Source: Agrobacterium tumefaciens_K
GTDB lineage: Bacteria > Pseudomonadota > Alphaproteobacteria > Rhizobiales > Rhizobiaceae
Assembly (NCBI RefSeq): GCF_031801495.1
Contig: NZ_JAOEGC010000002.1
Location: forward strand, 1 to 64,000
Reading direction: 5' to 3'
Length of the DNA: 64,000 nt
Shown: positions 1 to 8,797 of the stretch, piece after piece
Numbering within the stretch: the stretch's first letter is position 1
Layout: each line of letters opens with the position of its first letter
The notes under the pieces: model-generated
Database searches by the model: none
What the model saw: only the letters and a program-made list of their open reading frames with translations
Told to the model about the DNA's origin: nothing
Position numbers and translations under genes: made by a program

Positions 1-6
1 TAACTG

Positions 7-39
7 AAAGCTCCTCCGCATACGCGTCGAGGAGCTTTT
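7..39 (+). terminator. Rho-independent terminator of an upstream gene
   Basis: A 10-bp perfect stem (AAAGCTCCTC at 7-16 with GAGGAGCTTT at 29-38) closes a 12-nt loop and runs into a short T tract. It probably ends a gene left of the window. The TAA at positions 1-3 could be that gene's stop codon, but the frame cannot be checked. Confidence 0.65.
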
Positions 40-406
40 GGCGTTCCTGCGCAGTGTCAAGTTCGAACGCATGCAATCCGTGTCGCGCACCATATGCGAA
101 AGTTCGCCTGACCACCGCGATCTCGGCCAACCGCGACAAAGCCAAAAAGACGTTCGAGTGCAGCAGAACGGAGCCGACCTGCTACCCTCAACGCCCTAAG
201 CAAAATGAATTTGAAGCTCGTCAACGCAAGCCGATACATGGCTGTTTCCAGCAGAGCGTATTCCAGACTGCGTGGCACGCCTGTCGATAAAGGCGCGTCC
301 CCGGTGGAACGTCCTCATCTCATTGGTAGAGCACACGGACGGACCCGGCATCGTGACCGACATGTCACACTTATTTTGGCCATGCTCGTCATCCAAATAA
401 TTATAG
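40..406. other. Non-coding stretch before the DMT transporter gene
   Basis: About 370 bases with only short overlapping reading frames on both strands, none with a convincing ribosome binding site or a recognisable protein. The last 40 bases are AT-rich and hold the probable promoter (possible -35 TTGGCC near 376 and -10 AATTAT near 399), directly before the operator at 407. I see nothing else in it. Confidence 0.5.
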
Positions 407-423
407 TTCGTCACGGTGACGAA
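407..423. promoter_or_regulatory. Operator site A (ROK-type repeat)
   Basis: Perfect inverted repeat TTCGTC-ACGGT-GACGAA (6-bp arms, 5-bp spacer), extended by imperfect AT-rich arms (ATTATAG before, TAATAAT after). It lies 28 bp upstream of the DMT transporter start. The same pattern recurs at 1480, 6370, 6484 and 11023, always in a promoter region of the 1-11 kb cluster. The likely binder is the ROK regulator encoded at 9740-10936; that is inference from position and recurrence. Confidence 0.65.
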
Positions 424-450
424 TAATAATGTCTGTGATAGAGGTCGCCT

Positions 451-1422
451 ATGTTCTCCCGCAAGCAAGGTGGCAAAATGAGTTCCGGTTCATTGTCTGG
501 AAGCACAACATGGAAAACGCGAATGAAAGCGCGAGCAGTGGAGACTGGTGACAATAAGGCTAAGGCGACCGTGATGATGCTGATTGCGGTATCCCTCTTT
601 GCCGGTCTTGACAGTACCGCGAAGCTAAGCGGTCAGGATGTGCCGGCCATCGAGGTTGTCTGGTTCCGTTTCATGGTCCACTTCATTCTCGTGTCAGTCA
701 TACTCAATCCATGGCGCACACCGGGAGCCTGGCGTACGTCGGCACCCAAGCTACAGCTGGCGCGCGCAGCGGTGCAGATTATCTGCACTGGCCTCAATTT
801 CCTCGCTCTCAGTTACCTGCAGATCGCCCAGACCTTATCTATCCAGTTCATGGGGCCAATATTCGTGACGCTGCTATCCGTTTTCTTCCTTGGCGAAGTG
901 GTTGGCCGCTATAGATGGAGCGCGATCTTCATAAGTTTCATCGGCGTGCTCATTATCACACGGCCTGGTGTCGGAGAATTCAATCCCGCGTTCGGTATCA
1001 TCATTCTGTCTGTGTTGATCGGGGCGAGTTACAGCATCATGACGCGGCGTCTTGCGACGACGGAATCGTCGGGAAGCATGTTGCTCATCATGGCTGCTTT
1101 GCCAGCTATCATTCTGACACCGGTGATGCCGTTTGTTTGGGTCTGGCCAACGGATGCATCCGTCTGGCTGGCTCTTGTCGGCACGGGCGTTTTCGGCGCT
1201 GTCAGCCACTATTTCTATATTCAGGCGCATCGTTATGCGCAGGCGTCGTTTCTGGCGCCCTTGCAGTACTTTCAGTTCCTTGCCGTCCTGTTGCTTGGTT
1301 TTTTCGTTTTTGGCGACGTGCCGACAATATGGACCTTGATTGGAACGCTGGTGCTGATCGGCTCGGGTCTGTTCATATGGCACCGCGAACGAAAACTTAC
1401 CCACGCGGGAAAGTCTGCCTGA
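451..1422 (+). CDS. DMT-superfamily (EamA) membrane transporter
   Basis: A 323-residue inner-membrane protein with about ten hydrophobic segments in two EamA-like halves (roughly residues 35-170 and 175-310). The end of the first half reads FMGPIFVTLLSVFFLGE, the usual EamA junction before a charged residue. The family includes exporters and importers of small metabolites, so the substrate cannot be read from sequence. The ATG at 451 follows GAGGT with 6-nt spacing; a second ATG at 478 follows AAGGTGG and is equally plausible. Operator A lies immediately upstream, which ties this gene to the sugar cluster and suggests it moves a related sugar or by-product. Confidence 0.8.
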   Translation: MFSRKQGGKMSSGSLSGSTTWKTRMKARAVETGDNKAKATVMMLIAVSLFAGLDSTAKLSGQDVPAIEVVWFRFMVHFILVSVILNPWRTPGAWRTSAPKLQLARAAVQIICTGLNFLALSYLQIAQTLSIQFMGPIFVTLLSVFFLGEVVGRYRWSAIFISFIGVLIITRPGVGEFNPAFGIIILSVLIGASYSIMTRRLATTESSGSMLLIMAALPAIILTPVMPFVWVWPTDASVWLALVGTGVFGAVSHYFYIQAHRYAQASFLAPLQYFQFLAVLLLGFFVFGDVPTIWTLIGTLVLIGSGLFIWHRERKLTHAGKSA

Positions 1423-1450
1423 CTACAAAAGATCGCCCAAAAGCAGGCGC

Positions 1451-1479
1451 TTGACACGTCACGGGCAACTCCATAATAA
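1451..1479 (+). promoter_or_regulatory. Strong sigma-70-type promoter of the kinase/glycosidase unit
   Basis: TTGACA (1451-1456), an exact 17-bp spacer, then TAATAA (1474-1479). The operator at 1480-1496 abuts the -10 box and would cover the transcription start, a classic arrangement for repression. Confidence 0.65.
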
Positions 1480-1496
1480 TTCGTCAGCATACCGAA
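1480..1496. promoter_or_regulatory. Operator site B (ROK-type repeat)
   Basis: TTCGTC-AGCAT-ACCGAA followed by CAAATAAA. The left arm is identical to site A; the right arm keeps CGAA with degenerate bases before it. It sits between the -10 box and the GTG start of the ROK kinase at 1516. Same family as the sites at 407, 6370, 6484 and 11023. Confidence 0.6.
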
Positions 1497-1515
1497 CAAA
1501 TAAAGGAATGAATCT

Positions 1516-2520
1516 GTGTCCAGTCCGGCGAGGTTTTCGGGTGACGGTGCTGTTGTCGGAGACGAACGAAATAATTCCCTTGATGAGGCTTCATGCAATT
1601 ATGTCGTCGGTGTCGACCTCGGCGGTACCAAAATTCTCGCCGGTATCGCGAACGCCGAAGGGCAGATACTCGCTTCGCTGGAGGAACCTACCCGGCATGG
1701 CGAGGATGCGCCCGTTCTGGAGCAGATGGCCGCAATGGTGGGCAACCTGCTTGCCAAAGTCGGCGGAACCGATGACAGACTTCTGGGGCTTGTCATTGGC
1801 ATTCCGAGTGTTGTCGATCCCGTCAGCGGGCTAGCATCCTTGTCCCCAAATCTGGCGCTTCCTTCCGACAGGTCTCTTGTCGATCTGATGTCGGCCCGTA
1901 TTTCTTGCCCCGTCGCGGTGGAAAACGACGTCAATCTTGCAGCCTATGCCGAAGCGAAATCCGGTGCGGGGCGCAAGGAGAGGTCGCTGGCCTTCGTTTC
2001 GTTCGGCACAGGCGTCGGCATGGGATTGGTGCTCAATGGCGAGCTGTGGCGCGGCGAATTCGGTAGGGCAGGCGAAATCGGCTTCATGCCCGTCGGCGCT
2101 GTCCCGCACGGGGCTGCACCCCTTTCGGAAAACGGATTGTTCGAGGATGCGGTTGGAAGCCGCGCCATTCGTGAGCGCTTTGTCGGGGATGGCGGCACGG
2201 TTGTCGACCTTTTCTCGGCTGCCAGATCCGGCAACGGCAAGGCGCTTGACGCACTGGACGAGATCGCCCGCTCCGCTTCGATCGGACTTGCGGCGATCCA
2301 TGCGCTTTTCGATCCCGCCGTGACGGTGGTCGGTGGCGGTATCGGTAGCCAGCAGGAATTTTATCAACGCCTCGTACACCATCTGAAGCCGCTTCTGCCG
2401 TTCGACTGCAGGCTTGAGATAAGCCATTTCGGAACAACGGCCGGAATGGTTGGTGCAATCATGCTGGCAGCGGAAAATGCGGGCGGCGCATTCCGGCCGC
2501 TTCGCATTCCGGCAGAGTGA
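1516..2520 (+). CDS. ROK-family sugar kinase, zinc-motif-less
   Basis: A 334-residue protein with a 30-residue N-terminal extension and a full ROK fold: phosphate-binding DLGGTK at 34-39, catalytic-type END-V-N with Asp138, and GTGVGMGL followed by RAGEIG. There is no helix-turn-helix, so it should be an enzyme (glucokinase or hexosamine-kinase type) rather than a repressor. The His and the Cys cluster (CxCGxxGCxE) that bind zinc in most ROK kinases are absent; the segment reads GEIGFMPVG and continues without cysteine. The start is GTG at 1516 behind AAAGGAATG. It precedes the glycosidase gene by 64 bp in one transcription unit, behind a strong promoter and operator B. Substrate is inferred from nagB in the same cluster, not proven. 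Confidence 0.8.
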   Translation: MSSPARFSGDGAVVGDERNNSLDEASCNYVVGVDLGGTKILAGIANAEGQILASLEEPTRHGEDAPVLEQMAAMVGNLLAKVGGTDDRLLGLVIGIPSVVDPVSGLASLSPNLALPSDRSLVDLMSARISCPVAVENDVNLAAYAEAKSGAGRKERSLAFVSFGTGVGMGLVLNGELWRGEFGRAGEIGFMPVGAVPHGAAPLSENGLFEDAVGSRAIRERFVGDGGTVVDLFSAARSGNGKALDALDEIARSASIGLAAIHALFDPAVTVVGGGIGSQQEFYQRLVHHLKPLLPFDCRLEISHFGTTAGMVGAIMLAAENAGGAFRPLRIPAE

Positions 2521-2584
2521 GTTTCTGGCGGATCGACAAGTATCTGATTAGCGGCATGGTCTGGCTGTGCCACAGGAGAGCGAC

Positions 2585-4336
2585 ATGGAACAGGTAAGGC
2601 CGATTGCAAACGCCCGCGTGGATGGTCTTGTTGAAAGCGAAGAGGCTCTGCAGTTCGCATTCATGGCGCCACGTCTTCAGGGAGATTTCCTTCCCGAAGG
2701 CCGGCTTGAGCTTTCCCTCTGGGGATGCGGACGGATGGCGAACATCTTCCTTGACCGTTGGGATGGCCCATTCGTTTACGCACCCAACAGGATGACGACG
2801 CACGAGCGTGGCCTTTACGTCGCTCAGTCGGCTCCTGTCCTCGTCCTGCTTGGCGCGTCGGTGAAGTCGGTGCGACCGGCAACGCGCTGCGCGTGGTGGG
2901 GGACACTTACGAAGCCGCAAAAGATCACGCGGAAGGGTATACGGCGGATCGCGACAACCCCATGGGGCACTACGATAGTCGAGGAACGAGGCGATGGTGT
3001 CGTCGTGGTCGCAGCTGGCGCGAGCCTTGATGAGGCGGAGCGTGGTGCTGCGTTTTCCGTCGAGGCAATTATCGGCGAGAGCAACGCCTATGTCGAACGT
3101 TGCGATATTCTGAATTCGGCGCCCGCCTTGATGCGTAGCATGGCAATTCAAAGCGCTCACGCGTCTTTGTCTAGTATTCGCAGAGCGGAGGATGGTTCCT
3201 TCCTGGGATTGGCCGCCGGACAGGCTTACAGCGCGCCCACCCGTACCTATTATCGTGACGGCTACTGGACGCTACAGGCACTGCTTCATCTCGATCCCGA
3301 AGCTGTTCGTGATCAGATCGGGCTGCTTGCAAAGGGAATCCAGCCGGATGGAGAGGCGCCAAGCGGCGTTATTCTCACGGGTCCGGCGCAGGGGCAGGAG
3401 TGGGAGAAATTTCGTACCACTGCTCCGGAATACAAGATGGAGCATCTGCGTCCGACCGATTGGTGGAGCGATCACTTCGATAGTCCGCTGTTCTTCATTC
3501 TCACCATTGGCGACTACGTTCGCACTGTGGGTGATGGCGCCATTCTCGGCCAGCATTGGGTGACGGTAGAGACGATATTCCGGCGTTATCTCGGCTTCAT
3601 CAAGAATGATAACGGCCTGCCGCAGAAGCCACGGCATGATCGCGACTGGGCCGACAATGTTTACCGGCATGGCTATGTATCATACGACATCGGCCTCTGG
3701 ATCGGCGCTCTCGACGTGATTGCGGAACTCGGCGCGGAGTTCGATGCGAAGGTGGCCGAAGAGGCAGCTCGTGTTGCGGCTGTCGCCAGAGCCTCCCTGG
3801 ATGAGGCGCTTCTCACGCCGGGCGGCTGGTACGCGGACTATGGTACGAAGCAGGATTTTCTCGAGGACCATTTGACGCTCGACAGCCTGACACTGCTGAG
3901 GTTCGACGCCGTGTCAAAAGATCGGGCAAAAGAAGTGCTCGGCCATGTCTGCGCATTGCTGGAAACCCGGAACAATGCGGAGCAGCCCTATGGAGACTGG
4001 GGTGTCATGTGCGCATGGCCGCCATTCAAACGGGTTGCGGATACGCGTGCGAAGTCGGCTTTCGCCTACCGCTATCATAATGGTTCGGATTGGCCGTACC
4101 TTTCCGGTCTTTATGCGGAACAGCGCCTGAAATTCGAGCTCGACGGCTGGGATTATCCGATGACGCGTTGGTGGAAGACCAGCCTGGAGAATGGCTGGAT
4201 CGGTTCCGTCGAGTATTTTGCTCCACCTTTCGGTAGGGGCTCCCTGCTTCAGGGGTGGACCGGCATGTCGGCTGCGGCCATTCTCGAGTACCGGCCTCAG
4301 ATCGAGGCCGCGATAGCATCCGGAAAAGTCGCATAG
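2585..4336 (+). CDS. Cytoplasmic six-hairpin glycosidase-like protein
   Basis: A 583-residue protein with no signal peptide. The C-terminal two thirds (from about residue 210) look like an (alpha/alpha)6-toroid glycoside hydrolase: RDGYWTLQALL, a conserved RDWADN, and YHNGSDWPYLSGLYAE close to the end, as in amylo-1,6-glucosidase and related six-hairpin enzymes. The N-terminal 200 residues resemble the beta-rich domain that often precedes such a toroid. I cannot assign a CAZy family or linkage. The start is ATG at 2585 behind AGGAG (6-nt spacing), preferred to an in-frame start 18 bp upstream. It lies downstream of the ROK kinase and ends at a hairpin terminator. Inferred role: hydrolysis of a glycoside after import by the neighbouring ABC system. 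Confidence 0.65.
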   Translation: MEQVRPIANARVDGLVESEEALQFAFMAPRLQGDFLPEGRLELSLWGCGRMANIFLDRWDGPFVYAPNRMTTHERGLYVAQSAPVLVLLGASVKSVRPATRCAWWGTLTKPQKITRKGIRRIATTPWGTTIVEERGDGVVVVAAGASLDEAERGAAFSVEAIIGESNAYVERCDILNSAPALMRSMAIQSAHASLSSIRRAEDGSFLGLAAGQAYSAPTRTYYRDGYWTLQALLHLDPEAVRDQIGLLAKGIQPDGEAPSGVILTGPAQGQEWEKFRTTAPEYKMEHLRPTDWWSDHFDSPLFFILTIGDYVRTVGDGAILGQHWVTVETIFRRYLGFIKNDNGLPQKPRHDRDWADNVYRHGYVSYDIGLWIGALDVIAELGAEFDAKVAEEAARVAAVARASLDEALLTPGGWYADYGTKQDFLEDHLTLDSLTLLRFDAVSKDRAKEVLGHVCALLETRNNAEQPYGDWGVMCAWPPFKRVADTRAKSAFAYRYHNGSDWPYLSGLYAEQRLKFELDGWDYPMTRWWKTSLENGWIGSVEYFAPPFGRGSLLQGWTGMSAAAILEYRPQIEAAIASGKVA

Positions 4337-4338
4337 TG

Positions 4339-4366
4339 AAAAGGCCAGCTTTGAACTGGCCTTTTT
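4339..4366. terminator. Bidirectional terminator between glycosidase and nagB
   Basis: Perfect 10-bp stem AAAAGGCCAG / CTGGCCTTTT with a 7-nt loop and T runs on both strands. It lies between the convergent ends of the glycosidase gene (4336) and nagB (4389). Confidence 0.85.
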
Positions 4367-4388
4367 GTTTCGGTTGTCGCCGTTAATT

Positions 4389-5135
4389 TCAAGCGGCCGA
4401 TTTCAGCCTGGCTGCCGCCGTGTCCAGTACCCATTTCACATTGCAGTGTTCGAGCAGGGCTGATGCAGGGCATGCGGGATCAAAGTTTCCATTCGTTGCA
4501 TGGAATACCGCGTCGGCTTTGCCCGAACCAGTTGCCAGAACGACAATCTGCCGAGCTGCGAGGATTGTTCCAATGCCCATGGTGACGGCGTATGCGGGCA
4601 CCGGACGATCGGTAAAGAAGCGCGCGTTCGCCTCCAGCGTCTCCGCATGCAGTTCAACGAGTCTTGTCCGGCTGTCTTTCGCCGAACCTGGCTCATTGAA
4701 GCCAATATGCCCATTTCGCCCTATTCCAAGTAATTGCAGGTCAATTCCGCCGGCTTCCTCAATTTTCCGTTCGTAGACTTCACCGATCACATCGGTTTGG
4801 TCCTGTAGAGCGTCAGGGAGAAATGTTCTGCTTTTGTCGATGTCGACATGATCGAAGAACAGATTGTTCATCGTACTCCGATACGAGCCTGGATGCTCTG
4901 CCGGAAGTCCCACGTATTCATCGAGATTGAATGTCGTGCACCGGGCGAAACTGACGTCGCCGCGTCTGTAGGCGGCAACAAGATGTCCATAGACCGGCTC
5001 CATCGTGGCACCGGTGGCAAGGCCGAGCACAGGCTCGGCTATATCCCGGATTGTCGCCAGAATGAGGTCAGCTACGGTTTGAGCCGCCGCATTTTCCGTC
5101 GAGAAGGTCAGGCGCTGGGAAGACGATACAAGCAT
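4389..5135 (-). CDS. nagB: Glucosamine-6-phosphate deaminase
   Basis: A 248-residue enzyme of the NagB/RpiA fold that converts glucosamine-6-phosphate to fructose-6-phosphate and ammonia. Family motifs are visible: GLATGATMEPVYG near the N-terminus (sugar-phosphate binding), the TTFNLDEYVGL segment with the general-base Asp, and GIGRNGHIGFNEPG with the ring-opening His. I take the ATG at 5135, eight bases after the stop of the upstream ATPase gene, rather than an overlapping start 27 bp earlier. It is the second gene of a leftward unit with the ABC ATPase, under operator C. No nagA deacetylase lies in the window, so the pathway may begin from a non-acetylated hexosamine, or NagA may be encoded elsewhere. 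Confidence 0.88.
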   Translation of the reverse strand: MLVSSSQRLTFSTENAAAQTVADLILATIRDIAEPVLGLATGATMEPVYGHLVAAYRRGDVSFARCTTFNLDEYVGLPAEHPGSYRSTMNNLFFDHVDIDKSRTFLPDALQDQTDVIGEVYERKIEEAGGIDLQLLGIGRNGHIGFNEPGSAKDSRTRLVELHAETLEANARFFTDRPVPAYAVTMGIGTILAARQIVVLATGSGKADAVFHATNGNFDPACPASALLEHCNVKWVLDTAAARLKSAA

Positions 5136-5142
5136 GATCCGC

Positions 5143-6282
5143 TCATTTGTCCGTCTGAGCAATCAGGCTGCCATCAGGGCGGCGTTTTGCAAATGAAAGA
5201 CCGCTTGCCTCATGGAAAAGGTGGAGACGCGATGGTTCCACGCCAAACGTGATCGTGTCGTTTTCCGAAACCGGCACGTGGTCTGGAAGGTGCACAACCG
5301 TCGCCGTTTCGTTGCCTTCCACCTTGCCGTAGACATAGGTTTCGGTTCCGACGCTTTCCGCATAGCTCGCCCTGAACTTCACCGCGAGATGCTTGTCGGA
5401 CGGTTGTTGCAGAAGGTGAAAATGGTTCGGGCGAATCCCAAGAACAATGGCCTCACCAAGTGTTGCCGTCGATGCATCGACAGGTACTGATAGCTCCCCG
5501 AAACCCTCAACGGTGACGGATACCTTTTCGGTCGCGATATGTGTGATTTTGCCGCTGTAGAAATTCATCTGCGGTGAGCCGATAAAGCCTGCGACAAATT
5601 TATTGGCCGGGAACTCGAAGAGTTCCAATGGTGCGCCGAACTGTTCGAGATTGCCGCCGTTCAGGACGGCGATACGATCCGCCATCGTCATCGCTTCGAT
5701 CTGATCGTGCGTCACGTAAATCATCGTGGCGCCAAGCCGCTTGTGCAGGCGGCTGATTTCGCCGCGAGTTTGCACACGCAACGCCGCATCAAGGTTGGAA
5801 AGCGGCTCGTCGAACAGAAATATTTTCGGGTCTCTGACGATTGCGCGGCCAATGGCGACACGCTGGCGCTGCCCACCCGAAAGCTGTTTGGGGCGGCGTT
5901 CGAGCAAGGGCTCTATCGCGAGCATCCTTGCTGCTTCAGCCACCTTTCCGTCAATTTCAGCCTTGCTCAGCGAGAGGTTTTCAAGCCCGAACGACAGGTT
6001 CTTCCTGACTGTCATATGCGGGTAGAGTGCGTAGGACTGGAAAACCATTGCGATGCCGCGATCGCCTGGCGGAAGTTTCGTTACGTCCTCGTCGCCGATG
6101 AGGATCTGCCCGTTGGTCGTGGTTTCAAGACCCGCTATGATGCGCAGAAGCGTCGACTTCCCGCAGCCGGACGGTCCGACAAGAACGACGAATTCGCCAT
6201 TCTTTACGGCAAGATCGATTCCGTGGAGAATGGGGTGCGTTCCATATTGTTTGACCACGCTCTGGAGCGTAAGACCTGCCAT
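5143..6282 (-). CDS. Sugar ABC transporter ATP-binding protein (MalK/UgpC type)
   Basis: A 379-residue ATPase of the CUT1 sugar-importer class. Walker A GPSGCGKST lies near residue 37, followed by the Q-loop (FQSYALYPHMTV), the signature LSGGQRQR, Walker B FLFDEPLSNLDA and switch His in VTHDQIEAMT. Residues beyond about 235 form the C-terminal TOBE-type regulatory domain normal for MalK and UgpC. It is transcribed leftward with nagB and diverges from the binding-protein and permease genes at 6609-9612, with which it should form one importer. Sites C and D in the shared intergenic region would co-regulate both halves. Confidence 0.9.
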   Translation of the reverse strand: MAGLTLQSVVKQYGTHPILHGIDLAVKNGEFVVLVGPSGCGKSTLLRIIAGLETTTNGQILIGDEDVTKLPPGDRGIAMVFQSYALYPHMTVRKNLSFGLENLSLSKAEIDGKVAEAARMLAIEPLLERRPKQLSGGQRQRVAIGRAIVRDPKIFLFDEPLSNLDAALRVQTRGEISRLHKRLGATMIYVTHDQIEAMTMADRIAVLNGGNLEQFGAPLELFEFPANKFVAGFIGSPQMNFYSGKITHIATEKVSVTVEGFGELSVPVDASTATLGEAIVLGIRPNHFHLLQQPSDKHLAVKFRASYAESVGTETYVYGKVEGNETATVVHLPDHVPVSENDTITFGVEPSRLHLFHEASGLSFAKRRPDGSLIAQTDK

Positions 6283-6369
6283 CGTCTATTTCCTTCGTTC
6301 CGCCATTGTTCGTCGCCTGCGGCTTGTCCGGCAACATTGCTTGATCTCACTCTGCGCGTTTCGTTATAG

Positions 6370-6386
6370 TTCGTCAAGGTGCCGAA
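6370..6386. promoter_or_regulatory. Operator site C (ROK-type repeat)
   Basis: TTCGTC-AAGGT-GCCGAA preceded by TATAG, very close to site A. It lies on the leftward (ATPase-nagB) side of the divergent intergenic region. On the minus strand a TATAAC box (6363-6368) follows it directly, so a bound protein would block the leftward promoter. Confidence 0.6.
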
Positions 6387-6456
6387 CATAATTTCGGTGC
6401 GCACCTGATTGCTATTTAAATCGGCTGATTTATGCGGCTCGTCTCCTAAAGATTGC

Positions 6457-6484
6457 TTGACTCGACGTCTGTCTCGTATTTAAT
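6457..6484 (+). promoter_or_regulatory. Probable promoter of the binding-protein/permease operon
   Basis: TTGACT at 6457-6462 and TTTAAT at 6479-6484 with 16-bp spacing, read rightward. Operator D begins at the last base of the -10 box. Transcription would leave a leader of roughly 115 bases before the ATG at 6609; I see no clear structure in it. Confidence 0.5.
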
Positions 6485-6500
6485 TCGTCTTGGTAACGAA
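6484..6500. promoter_or_regulatory. Operator site D (ROK-type repeat)
   Basis: TTCGTC-TTGGT-AACGAA followed by CAAATT, overlapping the -10/+1 region of the rightward promoter. It is the second operator in the 6283-6608 divergent region; the centres of C and D are 114 bp apart, so a looped complex is possible. Confidence 0.6.
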
Positions 6501-6608
6501 CAAATTGGATCGATATTGAATTCCTCCGGGGCCAATGGCCGCGAACGTTCAGTGGAACACTATTAAGGACCGCGACAACAACGTCCGGACCAAAAAAAGG
6601 GGAACGCG

Positions 6609-7850
6609 ATGAATATTCTCAAATTGATGAGCGGTGCGGCTTTGGCTGTGTGCATGACAGTTTCAATGGCCTCCGGCGCGGAACTCAAGCTTCTGTGGTA
6701 TGTTGAAGACGATGCGCAGGAAACGGTCATCCGCAACCTTCTCGATCAGTATACGGCGGAACATTCCGGTACGACGTTCGATCTGCAGATTACGCCATAC
6801 AGCGGCATGATCCAGAAATTCCAGCAGTTTGCCGCCTCCGGTATCATGCCGGATGTTTCGTTGACGTCCTCAATGGAGCCGGTGATCCGGCCTTTCCTTG
6901 CAGATTTTGGTCAGGAAATCGGGCCGGACTGGATCAATGACTTCGTCAAGGGGTGGGCGGATGGTGCACGTTTTGATGGCAAGGTCATCGCGGCCCCTCT
7001 GAACGTGACGTCGACCGGCATTTTCTTCAATGTCGATGCGTTTCAGAAGGCCGGGATAGAGATACCTGCACAGGACAAGAGCTGGACGTGGGAGGAATTC
7101 CTTCCGAAGGTCAAGGAAGTCGCTGAAAAGTCGGGCACCCGTTACCCGCTCGTATGGGATGTATCGGCCAGCCGCTGGATCGTGCATCAGTTCCAGTACG
7201 GAAACCATATCTTCTCCGAGCAGGAACCGGTGAAGGTCGTCATGGACGAAGCGAAGTGGACAAAGTCTCTCGATGACTTCATCACCCTGACAAAAGAAGC
7301 GATGCCTCCGGGGCTCTGGTCCGGCGCAAGTTCTGATAACCCCAAGGAACTCTTCATGGCTGGCCAGGCTGTGGCATATATGTCCGGTAGCTGGCAGATT
7401 CCTGCTCTTGCGAGCAGCGCTGGCTTCAATTGGCAGGCAGGGCCAACGCCTTACGGCACTGTTCGCTCCTCCATTTACGGTGGCGATTATCTGGTCGCCT
7501 TCAACACCAGCCCCAACCTCAAGGAAGCCGTCGAGTTCATCAAGTGGATGACGGGTCCCAACACCCAGGCCGAGTTCGCCAAGCAGATGGGCGTCATTCC
7601 GGCCAATATGAAGTCGGAAAAGGTTGATTACGGCAACGCCATGGCGTCCGATGCCGTCAAAATCATGCAGGGTGAACTGGACGGCAGCCCGGTTTATGCG
7701 GCGACCGATCAGGCATGGCCGCAGATGCAGGCCGTATGGGGGCCGATCAAGAATGCGGTAACGCAGGCTGTCGCCGGCCAGATTACCTCTGCCGAAGCCG
7801 TTGCCCAGATCAAGAAGGCTGCCGACGCGGCTGTCGAGGCCGCGCAGTGA
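6609..7850 (+). CDS. Sugar ABC transporter substrate-binding protein
   Basis: A 413-residue periplasmic binding protein of the extracellular solute-binding family 1 (CUT1 sugars). The first 24 residues are a signal peptide with a Lys, a hydrophobic core and an SMASGA-type cleavage site; there is no lipobox. Trp- and Asp-rich patches through the body suit carbohydrate stacking. It starts at ATG 6609 behind GGGGA. Its stop overlaps the start of the first permease (GTGA), so the three transport genes are translationally coupled. The ligand is unknown; the glycosidase and nagB in the regulon suggest an oligosaccharide or glycoside with a hexosamine unit. Confidence 0.88.
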   Translation: MNILKLMSGAALAVCMTVSMASGAELKLLWYVEDDAQETVIRNLLDQYTAEHSGTTFDLQITPYSGMIQKFQQFAASGIMPDVSLTSSMEPVIRPFLADFGQEIGPDWINDFVKGWADGARFDGKVIAAPLNVTSTGIFFNVDAFQKAGIEIPAQDKSWTWEEFLPKVKEVAEKSGTRYPLVWDVSASRWIVHQFQYGNHIFSEQEPVKVVMDEAKWTKSLDDFITLTKEAMPPGLWSGASSDNPKELFMAGQAVAYMSGSWQIPALASSAGFNWQAGPTPYGTVRSSIYGGDYLVAFNTSPNLKEAVEFIKWMTGPNTQAEFAKQMGVIPANMKSEKVDYGNAMASDAVKIMQGELDGSPVYAATDQAWPQMQAVWGPIKNAVTQAVAGQITSAEAVAQIKKAADAAVEAAQ

Positions 7851-8797
7851 GTGAGATCGCCTCTTCTCCAATGACGACAACGGCCGCAAGGCCGTTGTTT
7901 CCCGCGCGTGTCTCCACCATTCTGCGTGGGTTCTGGCCCTATTTCCTTATGCTGCCGACAATGGCGTTGATCGTTGCATTTACGCTTTATCCGTTGGTGC
8001 AAGGGCTCTTCATGTCCCTTTTCAAGCGGGGCGTGGTGGTGTTGCCACAGGTGCCGCAGACCTTGCCGCAATATGTCGGTCTGGATAACTTCGTCCACCT
8101 GCTCGACAATGCCGATTTCAAGCTGTCTCTTATCAAGACCGTCGTGTTCGTGGTGATAGCTGTACCGCTAAACATAGCCTTGTCGTTGTCTCTCGCCGTT
8201 CTTTTGCAACCGCAGACCAGGTTTTTCGCCTTTGCAAGAACTGTTGTGTTCTTTCCGTCCATGATCAGCCTGTTGATCATCGGCATCACGTGGCGTTGGC
8301 TCTTCGGTCTTAATAACGGTCTGGTCAATTACGCGCTGTCGCTGGTCGAGATCGCGCCGATCCCGTGGCTGGAGCAGGATACGATGGCGCAGATCGCTGT
8401 GGTCGTTGCCTGGGTATGGTGGCAGGCGGGCGTCAACATGATGATCTTCCTGTCGGGTCTGACAGCCATTTCGCCAGACTACTATGAGGCGGCGTCAATT
8501 GACGGCACCACCAAATGGCGCCAGTTCACGCACATCACCCTACCACTTCTACGGCCGACGATGGCGGTGGTCGTCGTTCTCTCCTCCATCGAAGCGTTTA
8601 AAGTCTACGAACTTGTCGTTTCTCTGACGGGTGGCGGTCCTGGAAAAGCGACAGTCTACCTGATCCAGACGATTTACGACACGGCTTTCCAGCTGCCCAT
8701 GCAGGCGGGTGTGGCGGCTGCGCAGTCGGCCGTTCTGTTTATCGTGCTGCTTGCGCTGGCTGTTATCCAGTTGCGCCTTTCAAGGAGCAAATCATGA
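7847..8797 (+). CDS. Sugar ABC transporter permease (MalF type)
   Basis: A 316-residue inner-membrane permease with six predicted membrane segments and the EAA loop (EAASIDGTTKWRQFTHITLP) near residue 220, which docks to the ATPase. I use the GTG at 7847 because it overlaps the preceding stop codon; an internal ATG at 7871 is the alternative. It overlaps the next permease by an ATGA junction. It should pair with that permease and the divergently encoded ATPase. Confidence 0.87.
   Translation: MSEIASSPMTTTAARPLFPARVSTILRGFWPYFLMLPTMALIVAFTLYPLVQGLFMSLFKRGVVVLPQVPQTLPQYVGLDNFVHLLDNADFKLSLIKTVVFVVIAVPLNIALSLSLAVLLQPQTRFFAFARTVVFFPSMISLLIIGITWRWLFGLNNGLVNYALSLVEIAPIPWLEQDTMAQIAVVVAWVWWQAGVNMMIFLSGLTAISPDYYEAASIDGTTKWRQFTHITLPLLRPTMAVVVVLSSIEAFKVYELVVSLTGGGPGKATVYLIQTIYDTAFQLPMQAGVAAAQSAVLFIVLLALAVIQLRLSRSKS

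Noticed and set aside
54..468. Short frames on both strands in the first 450 bases
   Set aside because: Overlapping, without ribosome binding sites or recognisable products. The region is better explained as promoter plus operator.
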